This document shows, piece after piece, positions 17,683 to 26,694 of a stretch of 55,317 nt of DNA. The DNA comes from Candidatus Poribacteria bacterium (lineage in GTDB: Bacteria; Poribacteria; WGA-4E; WGA-3G), in NCBI GenBank assembly GCA_026706025.1, contig JAPOZO010000103.1, forward strand, positions 1 to 55,317, written 5' to 3'. The position numbers and the translations under genes were made by a program. The notes under the pieces are model-generated. The model saw nothing but the letters and a program-made list of their open reading frames with translations, was not told the origin of the DNA and ran no database searches. The stretch's first letter is position 1, and the number at the start of each line of letters is the position of its first letter.

Positions 17683-18534
17683 ATGAATACATCCCCCCAA
17701 AAGTCCACAACCTTTCTGTCAATTGGTCACTTCTGTTACGATGTCTCGCCAAAGGGTTACATTCTTGGTGGATCCGCCTCATACTCAACATTGACTGCGC
17801 GGAACCTTGGTCACCGTGCCCGCGCGGTTACGGCTGTCGGTGCCAACTTTGACCGGCGAAATTCGTTGTTAGACGGAATAGAAACGGTTTATCATGAATC
17901 CCCTGACACAACGATTTTTGACAACCAATACGACGAAAAGGGACATAGACAACAATTTATCTTAGGAATCGCGCAGCAACTCAAAGGGAACGATGTCCCT
18001 GCTGAATGGCGTAGAAGCAATATCGCGTACTTGTGTCCGATCGCAGATGAAGTTTCTGCTGAAGTCGTTCACTGTTTTAGCGCGGACACATTAATAGGTG
18101 CAACACCACAAGGTTGGCTTCGGCAATGGGATGCCAACGGTAGAGTCACAGCAAAGCGGTGGGAAACAGCGAAAGAGATTTTACCTTATATTGATGTACT
18201 AATCCTCAGCGATGAAGACCTTCGGAGCTATCCCGATGAATTAGAGAAATATATTGGCTTAGCACCTATTGTTGTGCTAACGCAGGGCGCACGAGGGGCA
18301 ACACTTTTTCAAAACGGCACACAGTTTGAATCCGAGGCATACCCTGTTACGGAGGTAGACCCGACGGGGGCAGGTGATGTTTTCGCCGCCGCTTTTTTAA
18401 TTAACTATTATCAAAACCGCTCAGTAGAGGCAGCCCTTAACTTCGCACACTGTGTCGCATCCTTCGCCGTAGAAGGTGCTGGCACCTCTTGTATTCCAAA
18501 GTTCGTAGAAGTTATGTCAAGACTACAAATATAG
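17683..18534 (+). CDS. PfkB-family carbohydrate kinase
   Basis: 283 residues from the ATG at 17683, one base past the preceding stop. A TTG-initiated form would start 15 bases earlier. The PfkB signature DPTGAGDVFAAAF with the catalytic Asp is near residue 232, and a glycine-rich GGSASY motif is near residue 25. It phosphorylates a sugar or nucleoside. The N-terminal lid region is short, as in adenosine/inositol/sugar kinases of the ribokinase superfamily. Operon with Nudix and rhamnose-mutarotase genes suggests a role in the same sugar pathway. Confidence 0.87.
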   Translation: MNTSPQKSTTFLSIGHFCYDVSPKGYILGGSASYSTLTARNLGHRARAVTAVGANFDRRNSLLDGIETVYHESPDTTIFDNQYDEKGHRQQFILGIAQQLKGNDVPAEWRRSNIAYLCPIADEVSAEVVHCFSADTLIGATPQGWLRQWDANGRVTAKRWETAKEILPYIDVLILSDEDLRSYPDELEKYIGLAPIVVLTQGARGATLFQNGTQFESEAYPVTEVDPTGAGDVFAAAFLINYYQNRSVEAALNFAHCVASFAVEGAGTSCIPKFVEVMSRLQI

Positions 18535-18601
18535 TGCGTCAGAGCCTTTCAACTTCGGTTTTCCGGTGCTTTTGTCAAGGAAGTCGCTATTCGGAGCGTG
18601 C

Positions 18602-18623
18602 TTCTACAGTGAAGAATGTAGAA
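18602..18623. other. Hairpin after the PfkB kinase gene
   Basis: TTCTACA, loop GTGAAGAA, TGTAGAA: a perfect 7-bp dyad 68 bases beyond the kinase stop codon. It has no T-run, so it is at best a weak terminator or processing site. Confidence 0.4.
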
Positions 18624-18723
18624 CCGACAGTCTAAAATTTCGGAAAACTAAATGGCCCTGCATAGTTCGTGAAAATTAGAGAGGATCGCTCTTAAAGAAA
18701 AAACACATTCGTGGGAAAAATTT

Positions 18724-19605
18724 ATGGCAATTAACTACGACTTCATTGCATACTGCAGTAAAACATCACCGACGCATTGGATCATCGGGATGAAAACTAT
18801 TCAGGGAGAAGTGCCCCTGGATATCGTGATACCTGACGAACAGGCACCTCCGGAAGATCCTGACAACCCCGAAATCATCGGTGTGTTGACGGCGGAGGGA
18901 TTAGAACGAGAGAGCACCGATGGATTTGAACTCTACCGATACCTTCGACAGTTAAACCCGAAAAAAAGTGACGCATTTGGCTACAACGAGGTCGTAATTC
19001 GGAATATACATAGTCGTCTAAGAGCCCTGCGGGTTGGTGAAGAACTCCAAGCGCAAGTCACATACACCGAGCGGAAAGAACCGTATAGATCGTTTTCGTA
19101 CCATATTAAATTAATAGGCACCTTTGCAACCTCAGATGCGGAGTCGCCTAATCTCGCCGGAACTGAACTTGGTACGTCACACACTCCAGACGAAGATACG
19201 CAGCCTCCAGAACAAATAAGTCCGGATAACCGTTCAGAGCAGCAGGTTCATAATTCAGAGCAGCAGGTTTATAAAACGACCAACACCTTAGAGAAACTCA
19301 TCGCCTTCACGCAAAACCTACAACAAGAATTGAAACAGACAAAAAGAGATCTCGAGTCAACGGTAGATAAGGTTGAACAATTAGAGAACGAGTACCAAAA
19401 TTTTCGTGAAATGCAAGAACTGATTCAAGAGGTACTTGATCGGCTGACCCGCTTAGAAACTATGGATTCGCGAATTCAATATCTTGAGGCGGATCGACAG
19501 CGACTCCAAGACCTGCAACAACTCTTACGGAAATTCTTTGTAGCCTTGAATCAACAGACCAAGACCCTGCTTCAAGAACATGAGGATCAGACTCCAATTC
19601 AGTAA
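18724..19605 (+). CDS. Unknown protein with C-terminal coiled coil
   Basis: 293 residues, no family recognised. Residues 1-135 look like a compact alpha/beta domain (MAINYDFIAYCSKTSPTHWI at the N-terminus). Residues 140-190 are polar and probably disordered, containing an imperfect direct repeat (SEQQVHN / SEQQVYK). Residues 190-285 are strongly heptad-like (LEKLIAFTQNLQQELKQTKR and onward), a long coiled coil. No signal peptide or membrane segment is visible. It lies 189 bases after the kinase and 67 before the isomerase. It may be a scaffold or structural protein, but no function is claimed. Confidence 0.7.
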   Translation: MAINYDFIAYCSKTSPTHWIIGMKTIQGEVPLDIVIPDEQAPPEDPDNPEIIGVLTAEGLERESTDGFELYRYLRQLNPKKSDAFGYNEVVIRNIHSRLRALRVGEELQAQVTYTERKEPYRSFSYHIKLIGTFATSDAESPNLAGTELGTSHTPDEDTQPPEQISPDNRSEQQVHNSEQQVYKTTNTLEKLIAFTQNLQQELKQTKRDLESTVDKVEQLENEYQNFREMQELIQEVLDRLTRLETMDSRIQYLEADRQRLQDLQQLLRKFFVALNQQTKTLLQEHEDQTPIQ

Positions 19606-19672
19606 ATAACCAGACTTGAAAAACGCCAGTAGATGATTTCGTACGCCACTCGGCGAAAAGGAGAAAATTTTC

Positions 19673-20473
19673 ATGATGAAATTGGGGACCATGTCTCTGA
19701 ATGTGAGAAATACGACTGCGACTGCTTTCGCACAAATAGTCTACGATCTCGGTTTTGACGTTATCGAACTGCATTCAAGCGCGTTTGAATCCACCGACGC
19801 TGACTACCTACGAAACCTAAAAATGAATCTCATGCGGAAAGGGCTGCCGTTAGGTTACATCGGTGTTAGCAATAACTTTGGGAAGCCTGTTGCTGAACAT
19901 CCGGAACAAATTGCACTCATCAAGCAGTGGATCGACGTTGCGGCTTTTATGAGCTGCCCGATCGTCCGAGTGTTTGCCGCCTATGTGCCGGAAGATTGTG
20001 AAGATGAGGAAACTTTGTGGCCACCTATGATTGAAGCTTTCAAGGAGGTCGCTGAGTACGGTTATGAATCCGGGATTCTCGTTGGACTTCAGAACCACAA
20101 CCACAACAATGTTACACGCGACGGTGAGGCCGTCCTGCGTGCTTTGAATGGAACGGATCATCCTTACTTCACACACATTTTGGATACCGGTCAGTATGCA
20201 GGGTCTCCTGGCGCGAGTGGACACCGCGGGTCTTCACATCCGGGCTACGACTGCTATGCCAGCATTGAACAGACAGCACCGCATGCTGTTTATGTCCGAA
20301 CCAAGTTTTATGAAATAGATAGCGGTGTTGAGGAATGGCTGGATTACCCGCGCGTCTTGGACATCCTGCGGGGTGTCGGCTATAACGGCTGCCTCTCAGT
20401 CGTATATGAAGGTCAGTCTGATCCGATTGAATCAATGCGTAAAGCGAGAAGTTATCTGGAGTCTTTGTTGTAG
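19673..20473 (+). CDS. Sugar phosphate isomerase/epimerase (xylose-isomerase-like TIM barrel)
   Basis: 266 residues. A TIM-barrel pattern with GTMSLNVR at strand 1, FDVIELHSS at strand 2, metal-site residues in GLQNHNHN and THILDTGQY, and YEGQSDPIES near the C-terminus is typical of the AP endonuclease 2 / IolE-IolI-like family. Such enzymes isomerise or epimerise ketoses and inosose-type sugars. The start could be the ATG at 19673 or 19676; AAAAGGAG lies 9-12 bases upstream. It is 18 bases ahead of a zinc alcohol dehydrogenase, so the two likely act in one sugar or polyol pathway. Confidence 0.83.
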   Translation: MMKLGTMSLNVRNTTATAFAQIVYDLGFDVIELHSSAFESTDADYLRNLKMNLMRKGLPLGYIGVSNNFGKPVAEHPEQIALIKQWIDVAAFMSCPIVRVFAAYVPEDCEDEETLWPPMIEAFKEVAEYGYESGILVGLQNHNHNNVTRDGEAVLRALNGTDHPYFTHILDTGQYAGSPGASGHRGSSHPGYDCYASIEQTAPHAVYVRTKFYEIDSGVEEWLDYPRVLDILRGVGYNGCLSVVYEGQSDPIESMRKARSYLESLL

Positions 20474-20491
20474 ACGTGAAGGGAGCGAAAA

Positions 20492-21595
20492 ATGAAAACG
20501 CTTGCCGCTGTTATGTATGAACATAACGAACCGGTCGTCGTTGAGGAACTTGAATTAGATGAACCGAAGGCAAACGAAGTCCTCGTCCGCACTGCTGCGA
20601 GTGGGGTCTGCCACTCAGACCTGTCAGTCGTCACGGGTGCTATCTATTACGATGCCGCTGTCGCCCTTGGACATGAAGGTGCGGGGATTATTGAACGGGT
20701 TGGCGCGGATGTAACAGATTTTCAGCCGGGCGACCATGTAATCTTGTCTTTCGTCAGCTATTGCGGCGGTTGTCGCATGTGTCAGATGGAAAAAGTCTGT
20801 CTGTGCGAAAGTTACGATGTCCCGCGCGGGTTCCAATTGGACGGCACGTATCGTCTGCATAACGGATCGGGAGACGGTATCCTCCAGATGGCACGAATTG
20901 CGACGATGGCGGAATACATGGTTGTACCACAACAAAACCTCGTGAAAATCGACAAGGATTACGCGTTAGAAAAAGCAGCACTCGTGGGTTGTGGCGTAAC
21001 AACAGGCGTTGGAGCAGTACTCAATACCGCGAAGGTAGAACCCGGCAGCTCCGTAGCGGTTATCGGGACAGGGGGCGTGGGTCTGAACGCTATCCAAGGC
21101 GCGGTACTCGCACAAGCGGAACAGATTATTGCCGTCGATATTGCTGAGAAGAAACTTAACTTTGCGAAAAGTTTTGGGGCAACGGCTGTCGTCAACGCGG
21201 CAACGTCTGACCCAGTCGAAGCGGTTCGCGAATTGACCGATGGTCTTGGGGTAGACTACGCCTTTGAAGTCATCGGAAATCCGAAGACCATCGTGCAAGC
21301 GTATAAGATGGTGCGGGCGGCTGGCACTGCTGTTATCGTCGGCATGGCACACCACGAGATGGATGTTAGTATTCCGGCACAGCACCTCGTCTCAACGGAG
21401 CGGCAACTGATCGGTTCGTTTTACGGTTCGTGCCACCCACGGGTGGATATGCCAAAACTTTTGAGATTGTACACGGAAGGCAAACTGAAATTAGACGAAC
21501 TCATTACACGGCACTATCGGCTTGAACAGATTAACGAGGCGTTCGCCGATATGGAAGCCGGCGAAAATGCGCGCGGTGTTATTGTTTTCAATTAA
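20492..21595 (+). CDS. Zinc-dependent alcohol dehydrogenase (class III-like)
   Basis: 367 residues. Catalytic zinc ligands are the C of GVCHSDL (near 40) and the HE of LGHEGAG (near 61). Structural zinc Cys residues are CGGCRMCQMEKVCLC (near 92-106). The NAD-binding GTGGVG is near 190. Overall form resembles class III / mycothiol- or glutathione-dependent formaldehyde dehydrogenases. It should oxidise an alcohol with NAD. A formaldehyde role would fit the demethylating flavoenzyme elsewhere in the window, but proximity to the isomerase instead suggests a sugar alcohol. GAAGGGAG precedes the ATG. Confidence 0.88.
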   Translation: MKTLAAVMYEHNEPVVVEELELDEPKANEVLVRTAASGVCHSDLSVVTGAIYYDAAVALGHEGAGIIERVGADVTDFQPGDHVILSFVSYCGGCRMCQMEKVCLCESYDVPRGFQLDGTYRLHNGSGDGILQMARIATMAEYMVVPQQNLVKIDKDYALEKAALVGCGVTTGVGAVLNTAKVEPGSSVAVIGTGGVGLNAIQGAVLAQAEQIIAVDIAEKKLNFAKSFGATAVVNAATSDPVEAVRELTDGLGVDYAFEVIGNPKTIVQAYKMVRAAGTAVIVGMAHHEMDVSIPAQHLVSTERQLIGSFYGSCHPRVDMPKLLRLYTEGKLKLDELITRHYRLEQINEAFADMEAGENARGVIVFN

Positions 21596-21701
21596 CCCTT
21601 CCTATAGTCCTACAGGCCGGTTTGAAAGCAGCGAAACTCAACACATCGCATTTCGGAGACAGGTTATAACTCTCAACAATTGGTTTTTAGAAAGAAATCG
21701 T

Positions 21702-21740
21702 CTTAACTGACAACTGATAACCGACAACCGAAAACCAACT
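21702..21740. repeat. Dispersed repeat right arm, copy 4
   Basis: CTTAACTGACAACTGATAAC followed by CGACAACCGAAAACC matches the right arm of the other copies. The left arm, if present, is degenerate (near GGTTATAACTCTCAACAATT at 21662). It ends four bases before the methyltransferase ATG. Confidence 0.65.
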
Positions 21741-21743
21741 AAC

Positions 21744-22520
21744 ATGAAGTCCATCCACACAGCCGTTCGAGAACAGTTTAGCCAGCACGCAGACTATTAC
21801 GCACAGAGCAGCGCGCATGCGAAAGGGGATACGTTAGATGTCATCCTCGACTTTGCGGAGCCGACAGGGACAGAGCGGACGTTAGATGTTGCGACAGGTA
21901 CAGGTTTCACAGCGTTCGCGCTTGCACCGAAGGTTGCATACGTAGTCGCCACGGATCTGACCCCAGAAATGGTGGCAAAGGCAGCTGAATTGGCGGAGGC
22001 ACAAGCAATAGAGAACATTACGTTTTCTGTCGCTGCTGCGGAGTCTCTGCCGTTTGCGGCTGCCTCGTTAGATTTGGTGACCTGTCGGCTTGCCCCCCAC
22101 CATTTTCAAGATGTCCCGAAATTTTTGAGCGAGGTCCATCGGGTGCTACGAACAGATGGACTTTTTTGCCTCGCAGATTCCGTTTCCCCTGAATCAGAAA
22201 AGTTAATAGCGTGGCAGAACCGTGTAGAGGCACTTCGGGATGATTCGCACGTTTATGGCCGTCCACCCTCGCAATGGGATACGATGATTACGGATGCTGG
22301 GTTCTCACTTGAAAAGACAGCACACGTCCGCAACGCCCAGATGTCGTTTCTGTGGTGGGTACGTCCAGAGCAAAACCCACCGGAGGTCGTGCAGGGGATC
22401 CGTGATGCATTTGCACAGCTCTCACCTGATGAGGCACGAGAGCATTACACATTTGAACCTGCCGGTGATGATTTCTATTTCTCCTGGCCCATGTACGCCG
22501 TTAAAGCGAGGCGTGTGTAA
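21744..22520 (+). CDS. Class I SAM-dependent methyltransferase (UbiE/YcgJ type)
   Basis: 258 residues. SAM-binding motif I is DVATGTGFTAFAL near residue 48-60, motif II acidic DLTPEM follows, and a later FDxV-like segment SLDLVTCRLAPHHF is the post-motif. The HHF triplet is typical of UbiE- and YcgJ-like methyltransferases. The small-molecule substrate is unknown. No good ribosome binding site is seen; the sequence immediately upstream is a dispersed repeat, which may affect translation. Confidence 0.88.
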   Translation: MKSIHTAVREQFSQHADYYAQSSAHAKGDTLDVILDFAEPTGTERTLDVATGTGFTAFALAPKVAYVVATDLTPEMVAKAAELAEAQAIENITFSVAAAESLPFAAASLDLVTCRLAPHHFQDVPKFLSEVHRVLRTDGLFCLADSVSPESEKLIAWQNRVEALRDDSHVYGRPPSQWDTMITDAGFSLEKTAHVRNAQMSFLWWVRPEQNPPEVVQGIRDAFAQLSPDEAREHYTFEPAGDDFYFSWPMYAVKARRV

Positions 22521-22637
22521 AATCTGTCAGCGGTAGACGTTATTGCGGTCTATTTTTGACACCTTCATAACGGACCATCAGTTGGCCTCCAATTATTCTC
22601 CCGGGACCCATAGACCAACTTAAATCACATTATAATC

Positions 22638-22726
22638 AGGACCTATGCAAACTTCTTCGCTGGCAAGGTTTGTAGCCTCGCCAGCAGCCGTAATATGTAA
22701 GTCTCATGGAAAAATTGCGTAAGTCC
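22638..22726. mobile_element. Short MITE-like remnant with degenerate GGACTTACGCA ends
   Basis: Left end AGGACCTATGCAAA (22638-22651) and right end AATTGCGTAAGTCCT (22712-22726) are inverted versions of the same terminus with two mismatches. Inside is a strong hairpin: GCTGGCAAGG (22659-22668), 7-nt loop, CCTCGCCAGC (22676-22685), which could also terminate the convergent transcripts. The same terminus occurs at 48.4-48.5 kb. Confidence 0.6.
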
Positions 22727-22754
22727 TTGTCTAAACTTCTTTACGCTATAGTGT

Positions 22755-25577
22755 TTAAAAAGCCTGGGTCAGACGTACCATTGACAAACGTCCAATTTCT
22801 GGAGATCCGATAAATTGCTGGTGCTTACGGTTCAGAAGATTTTGCACAGTGAATGAAAGCCGTGGTCTGGGACCGATCGGTATTTCATAACCGGCATTTA
22901 AATCAATCGTATAATACGATTCAATATCACCGACGTAAACCCCTGATCTCACAGGGAAGCCTGCCACAAAACGCGTCCGCAGTCCTACCCCGAATCCAAG
23001 ATCGGTATTAAGGTACTGAACGTTTGCCCCAAATTTATTTTTAGGCGCGTTGAGCGCGATATCGCCGAGTCCATCAACATCTTCAAAAAGATCTTTACTG
23101 ACAAACGAATAATTTGCACCGAAACTCAAACTCGGATTGAGGTAATAGGTAAATGTCAGATCTAACCCGTTGAGCGAAATATCGCCATAGTTTCGATAGG
23201 TCAGCATAATCGCATTTGGATCTGCTGCCTGTTCGGGTGTGACCGTGCCAAAGGGTATGAAAGCAGAACCGTTGTTTTCAGTGCCCGCTACAAACAATTT
23301 GACCAACTCATCAACAGGCGAACCATTGCCGTTACCACCTTGAGCAGGCGCGTCAAACGCAAGCAGTGCTTGCTTAAGCCCTGCATTTACTGGATCCGCT
23401 AACGCCACTATCATCTGTTCACCTAAGGAGGCACCTAATGTTACTGGATCCAAAAAAACATTTGGGGTTTCGACGACCAACGGACCGACGAAATCGTTAA
23501 TTCTTGAATGGTAGACATCGGCGGAAAACGCCAACTTATTCATGAGAATCCCTTTGTAGCCGATCTCATACGTCTGCGTAATCGTCGGCTTAAGCGGGTT
23601 AACATCATTTACACCTTCAACGTCAATAAAGTCTCCTGCCTGCGGATCAAGCGAGCGTAAAACATTTTTCACACCCGTCACCTGTTTTGGAATGAGATTA
23701 TCAAATCCATCGGCGAGGGCTGCGATTACGGGGTCTTGGAACCCTCCTGCGGTTAAACCTGCTTTAAAAGTTGGGAGTGCTGCACTCATGACAGCACTTC
23801 TCCCGACGTTCCACATAACGTTAGTAAAAACTGGATCATCAAGTGGAATGTAAGCCTCTGCTGGCAAATCCGCTAACGGTGAGAAGGGAGAACGAAACTC
23901 CGGGCGACCATCCGTACTTCTTTTGAAGGTGAACCCTGTTTCGGAGCGGACCCCTTGTGCCCGTATATCAATATTCGGACTGAAGCCTAACGCTGGTTGA
24001 AAGTTAGCACCTAACTGAAATGGGTCTTTTGCCGATAAAATATCAAGAAATAGGTCGGAGGTTCTCGGCGTATTGAAGGCACGGTTATAGGTTATTCTAA
24101 AGTTATGGTCGTCATTGGGTTGCAACGCAAGTGCGACGCGCGGGGAAAGGACGTAGTCTTCAAGTTGATTGTGGTCATCAATCCGTCCGGCAGCAATGAA
24201 CTTTAATTGTGGAAGGAGTTTGGTCTCTGACTGCAAATAGGCACCTATCTCGTTAATGTTGTCGTCCTCCTCATTGATACCATTAATTGTCATTTCCGTA
24301 TCGGGACGGGTCAACAACACATCCAGCCCATAAGTAAAGCGTTGCCGATTGCCAAAACTATAGCCGTGCTGAATCTGCCCGACATACAGGTCAGAATTGT
24401 CAATAGTCGGATCACCGCTCCGCACGACATAAGTATCCCCAGCGTTGCTCCGATTCCAAAAGGCTTGCGCAAAGAGATCTTTATGAACGAACCGTCCTTG
24501 GAGGTAACCGTATGTCCAATTTTGGGCTTGACCGGCACCGATCCCTGTCAGTTCAATACCGGTGGCTTGCGTGAAACCGCTGGCAATAATGGCAGTTGTG
24601 TCAGCGTTTGGACTATAATCAACCCGAAATTCGCCACTCGCTTTGTAAGTGTCAAATATCAGTCCACCTGCCCCTTCAATATCCTCTTTTGCGCGTCCCT
24701 CTTCCCAATCGCTTCCCCGAAAATAATTGCCCGAAAACTTATAGCCGATCGTCTCGTTGATAACGCCCGCATGTCGAAGCGATCCCATAAGTATACGCCG
24801 TTCACCACCGCCAATACTAACGGTTGTACCTTGGGATGTAAATGGTGAGCGAGTGATGATGTGCATGACCCCGTTGGCACTATTTGGACCGTAGAGTGCC
24901 GCACCAGGCCCCGAGACGACTTCAATCTGTTCAATATCTTCGCTTGTAGTAGGAATGAAACTGTAACTATTGACCCGCAGTGAAGGCACACTTGCAATCC
25001 GATTATCCACAAGTGACAGGAGTGACCCCGAAAAGACATTGTTGAAACCACGGACAACAACATACGATGCCCCGAGTCCGGCACTAACAACATCCACCGC
25101 ACGCACTGATTTTAAGTGCTCGGTAACACTCGGTGCGACTCGATCCTTTATCTCCGAATCTCCTACAAGGGCAACTGATGCGGGTGCCTCAAGTACCTTT
25201 TCTTGACGGCGCGATGCCGTAACGGAGACCTGCTCAAGTTGGATAACCTTTGAAGAGAGCGCAATTTCTATAGACTTCGTTTCGTCGGCGGCAAGCGCGA
25301 TATTTGTCACAACTGCATCGGCATAACCCGGTGAAGATGTTGTAATTGTGTAGACACCTGCAGCTAAATCTGTAATTTCAAGCGTGCCTTTTGTCCCGCT
25401 CACGCCTGTAGTGGCATCACCAGTCTTGGGTGTGACGGTAACGGCAACACCGTTCAGTCTATTACCCGTTTGGGTATCTCCTACAGTGATGTTCAAGGTA
25501 GCGGCTTCCACCGATCCCACAGCGACCAAAAAAATAATGCATAAGGATAAGACAACAAATAGGCTTAATGATTTCAC
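22755..25577 (-). CDS. TonB-dependent outer-membrane receptor with carboxypeptidase-regulatory-like N-terminal domain
   Basis: 940 residues from a GTG at 25577, which follows AAAGGAGATCATATC; the in-frame ATG upstream at 25607 would place that ribosome binding site inside the gene. A Sec signal (LSLFVVLSLCIIFLVAVG) is followed by a beta-sandwich CarboxypepD_reg-like domain at about 27-115, a plug domain at about 125-235 (VTASRRQEKVLEAPASVALV, SGPGAALYGPNSANGVM), then a barrel ending in aromatic F as outer-membrane proteins usually do. It imports an unidentified large ligand using TonB. Next genes on the strand are sugar-related, suggesting a carbohydrate, but there is no SusD partner. Confidence 0.9.
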   Translation of the reverse strand: MKSLSLFVVLSLCIIFLVAVGSVEAATLNITVGDTQTGNRLNGVAVTVTPKTGDATTGVSGTKGTLEITDLAAGVYTITTSSPGYADAVVTNIALAADETKSIEIALSSKVIQLEQVSVTASRRQEKVLEAPASVALVGDSEIKDRVAPSVTEHLKSVRAVDVVSAGLGASYVVVRGFNNVFSGSLLSLVDNRIASVPSLRVNSYSFIPTTSEDIEQIEVVSGPGAALYGPNSANGVMHIITRSPFTSQGTTVSIGGGERRILMGSLRHAGVINETIGYKFSGNYFRGSDWEEGRAKEDIEGAGGLIFDTYKASGEFRVDYSPNADTTAIIASGFTQATGIELTGIGAGQAQNWTYGYLQGRFVHKDLFAQAFWNRSNAGDTYVVRSGDPTIDNSDLYVGQIQHGYSFGNRQRFTYGLDVLLTRPDTEMTINGINEEDDNINEIGAYLQSETKLLPQLKFIAAGRIDDHNQLEDYVLSPRVALALQPNDDHNFRITYNRAFNTPRTSDLFLDILSAKDPFQLGANFQPALGFSPNIDIRAQGVRSETGFTFKRSTDGRPEFRSPFSPLADLPAEAYIPLDDPVFTNVMWNVGRSAVMSAALPTFKAGLTAGGFQDPVIAALADGFDNLIPKQVTGVKNVLRSLDPQAGDFIDVEGVNDVNPLKPTITQTYEIGYKGILMNKLAFSADVYHSRINDFVGPLVVETPNVFLDPVTLGASLGEQMIVALADPVNAGLKQALLAFDAPAQGGNGNGSPVDELVKLFVAGTENNGSAFIPFGTVTPEQAADPNAIMLTYRNYGDISLNGLDLTFTYYLNPSLSFGANYSFVSKDLFEDVDGLGDIALNAPKNKFGANVQYLNTDLGFGVGLRTRFVAGFPVRSGVYVGDIESYYTIDLNAGYEIPIGPRPRLSFTVQNLLNRKHQQFIGSPEIGRLSMVRLTQAF

Positions 25578-25660
25578 GATATGATCTCCTTTATATATAA
25601 ATAGCATTTACTTTTTACATGCGCCAAACAATATTGTTTAAAGGTAGCGACTTCGGTTAC

Positions 25661-26611
25661 TTATAGGAAATTTTCAATCTCAGAATGCGTTGGCAGCGAA
25701 GGAATCACGCCGACTTTCTGGATCGCTAATGCGCCAGCAGTGTTCGCATATCGCATGATAGGATCCAACTGATCTTTTTCAAGCGCAGTAAGGTCCATAT
25801 ACTGCCTTAATTGTGTGAGCATGGCAGCGACGAAGGCATCCCCCGCCCCAAGTGTATCCACCACGTTAACTGTAAAGCCGTCGACAAAACCGTCAGCAAA
25901 ACCGTTTGTGTAATAACATCCGCGTTCACCCAATGTAACAACGAGCAACTTCACACCGAGTCTAAGGATACGTTTAATGCCTCGTTCCAAATCTGCATCA
26001 CCTGTAACAAATTCCCACTCCTCATCTGAAATTTTGACGACATCGGCGTAGGGCATCACCTCCCAGATCCAACGTTTGGCATCTTTGGCATTGTCCCAAA
26101 GCATCAATCGCAAGTTCGGGTCATAGGAGAGGCGTGCGCCGCCCGCTTTTGCTGACCGGATCGCATGGAGCGTTGCTTCTCGGCTCGGTGAATGACTGAG
26201 GCTAACAGAGCCGTAATGGAACAGTTTTGCAGATTGAACATAACCGGTATCAATTTCATCGGGAGAGAGTTGAATATCGGCACCCGGGTGCCGATAGAAG
26301 GTTATGTCCTTCATACCGTCGGAACGCGTGGCAACGAAGGCTAAAGTCGTCCGAGAGGTTTCGCCTGCGATGAGATGAGCGGTATCAACACTGTTCTGTT
26401 GGAGGGTTTCACGTAGAAAATCACCGAACGCATCCGCGCCGACTTTGCCGATGAACCCAGCATCCACGCCAAGTTTGGCTAAACCGACGGCAACATTGGC
26501 GGGCGCGCCACCGGGGGCTTTGACGAATCCAGGTGCTTCGGCGAGTGTTACATCAGGTGTTGTAGAAACAAAATCGATAAGAAGTTCACCAATACATAAA
26601 GCTTCTGGCAT
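25661..26611 (-). CDS. PfkB-family sugar kinase, fructokinase-like
   Basis: 316 residues from the ATG at 26611, preceded by GAAGGAATATAACC. A TTG-initiated extension of six codons is less likely. PfkB signature 1 is GGAPANVAVGLAKLG near residue 34 and signature 2 is DTLGAGDAFVAAML near residue 250 with the catalytic Asp. Overall similarity in layout is to bacterial fructokinases (ScrK-like: CIGELLIDFVS at the N-terminus). It converts fructose or a related ketose to the 6-phosphate. It lies downstream of a Gfo/Idh/MocA dehydrogenase and upstream of the TonB-dependent receptor. Confidence 0.85.
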   Translation of the reverse strand: MPEALCIGELLIDFVSTTPDVTLAEAPGFVKAPGGAPANVAVGLAKLGVDAGFIGKVGADAFGDFLRETLQQNSVDTAHLIAGETSRTTLAFVATRSDGMKDITFYRHPGADIQLSPDEIDTGYVQSAKLFHYGSVSLSHSPSREATLHAIRSAKAGGARLSYDPNLRLMLWDNAKDAKRWIWEVMPYADVVKISDEEWEFVTGDADLERGIKRILRLGVKLLVVTLGERGCYYTNGFADGFVDGFTVNVVDTLGAGDAFVAAMLTQLRQYMDLTALEKDQLDPIMRYANTAGALAIQKVGVIPSLPTHSEIENFL

Positions 26612-26694
26612 AAGGTTATATTCCTTCAAAATACGTGTCTGGGTACCGCTGGCGAGGTTTCCAACCTCACTACTTTTGCCCGCGTTCTAACAGT

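Noticed and set aside
25578-25660. A possible cobalamin or other riboswitch before the TonB-dependent receptor
   Set aside because: The leader is only about 80 bases and AT-rich with no conserved riboswitch core visible.
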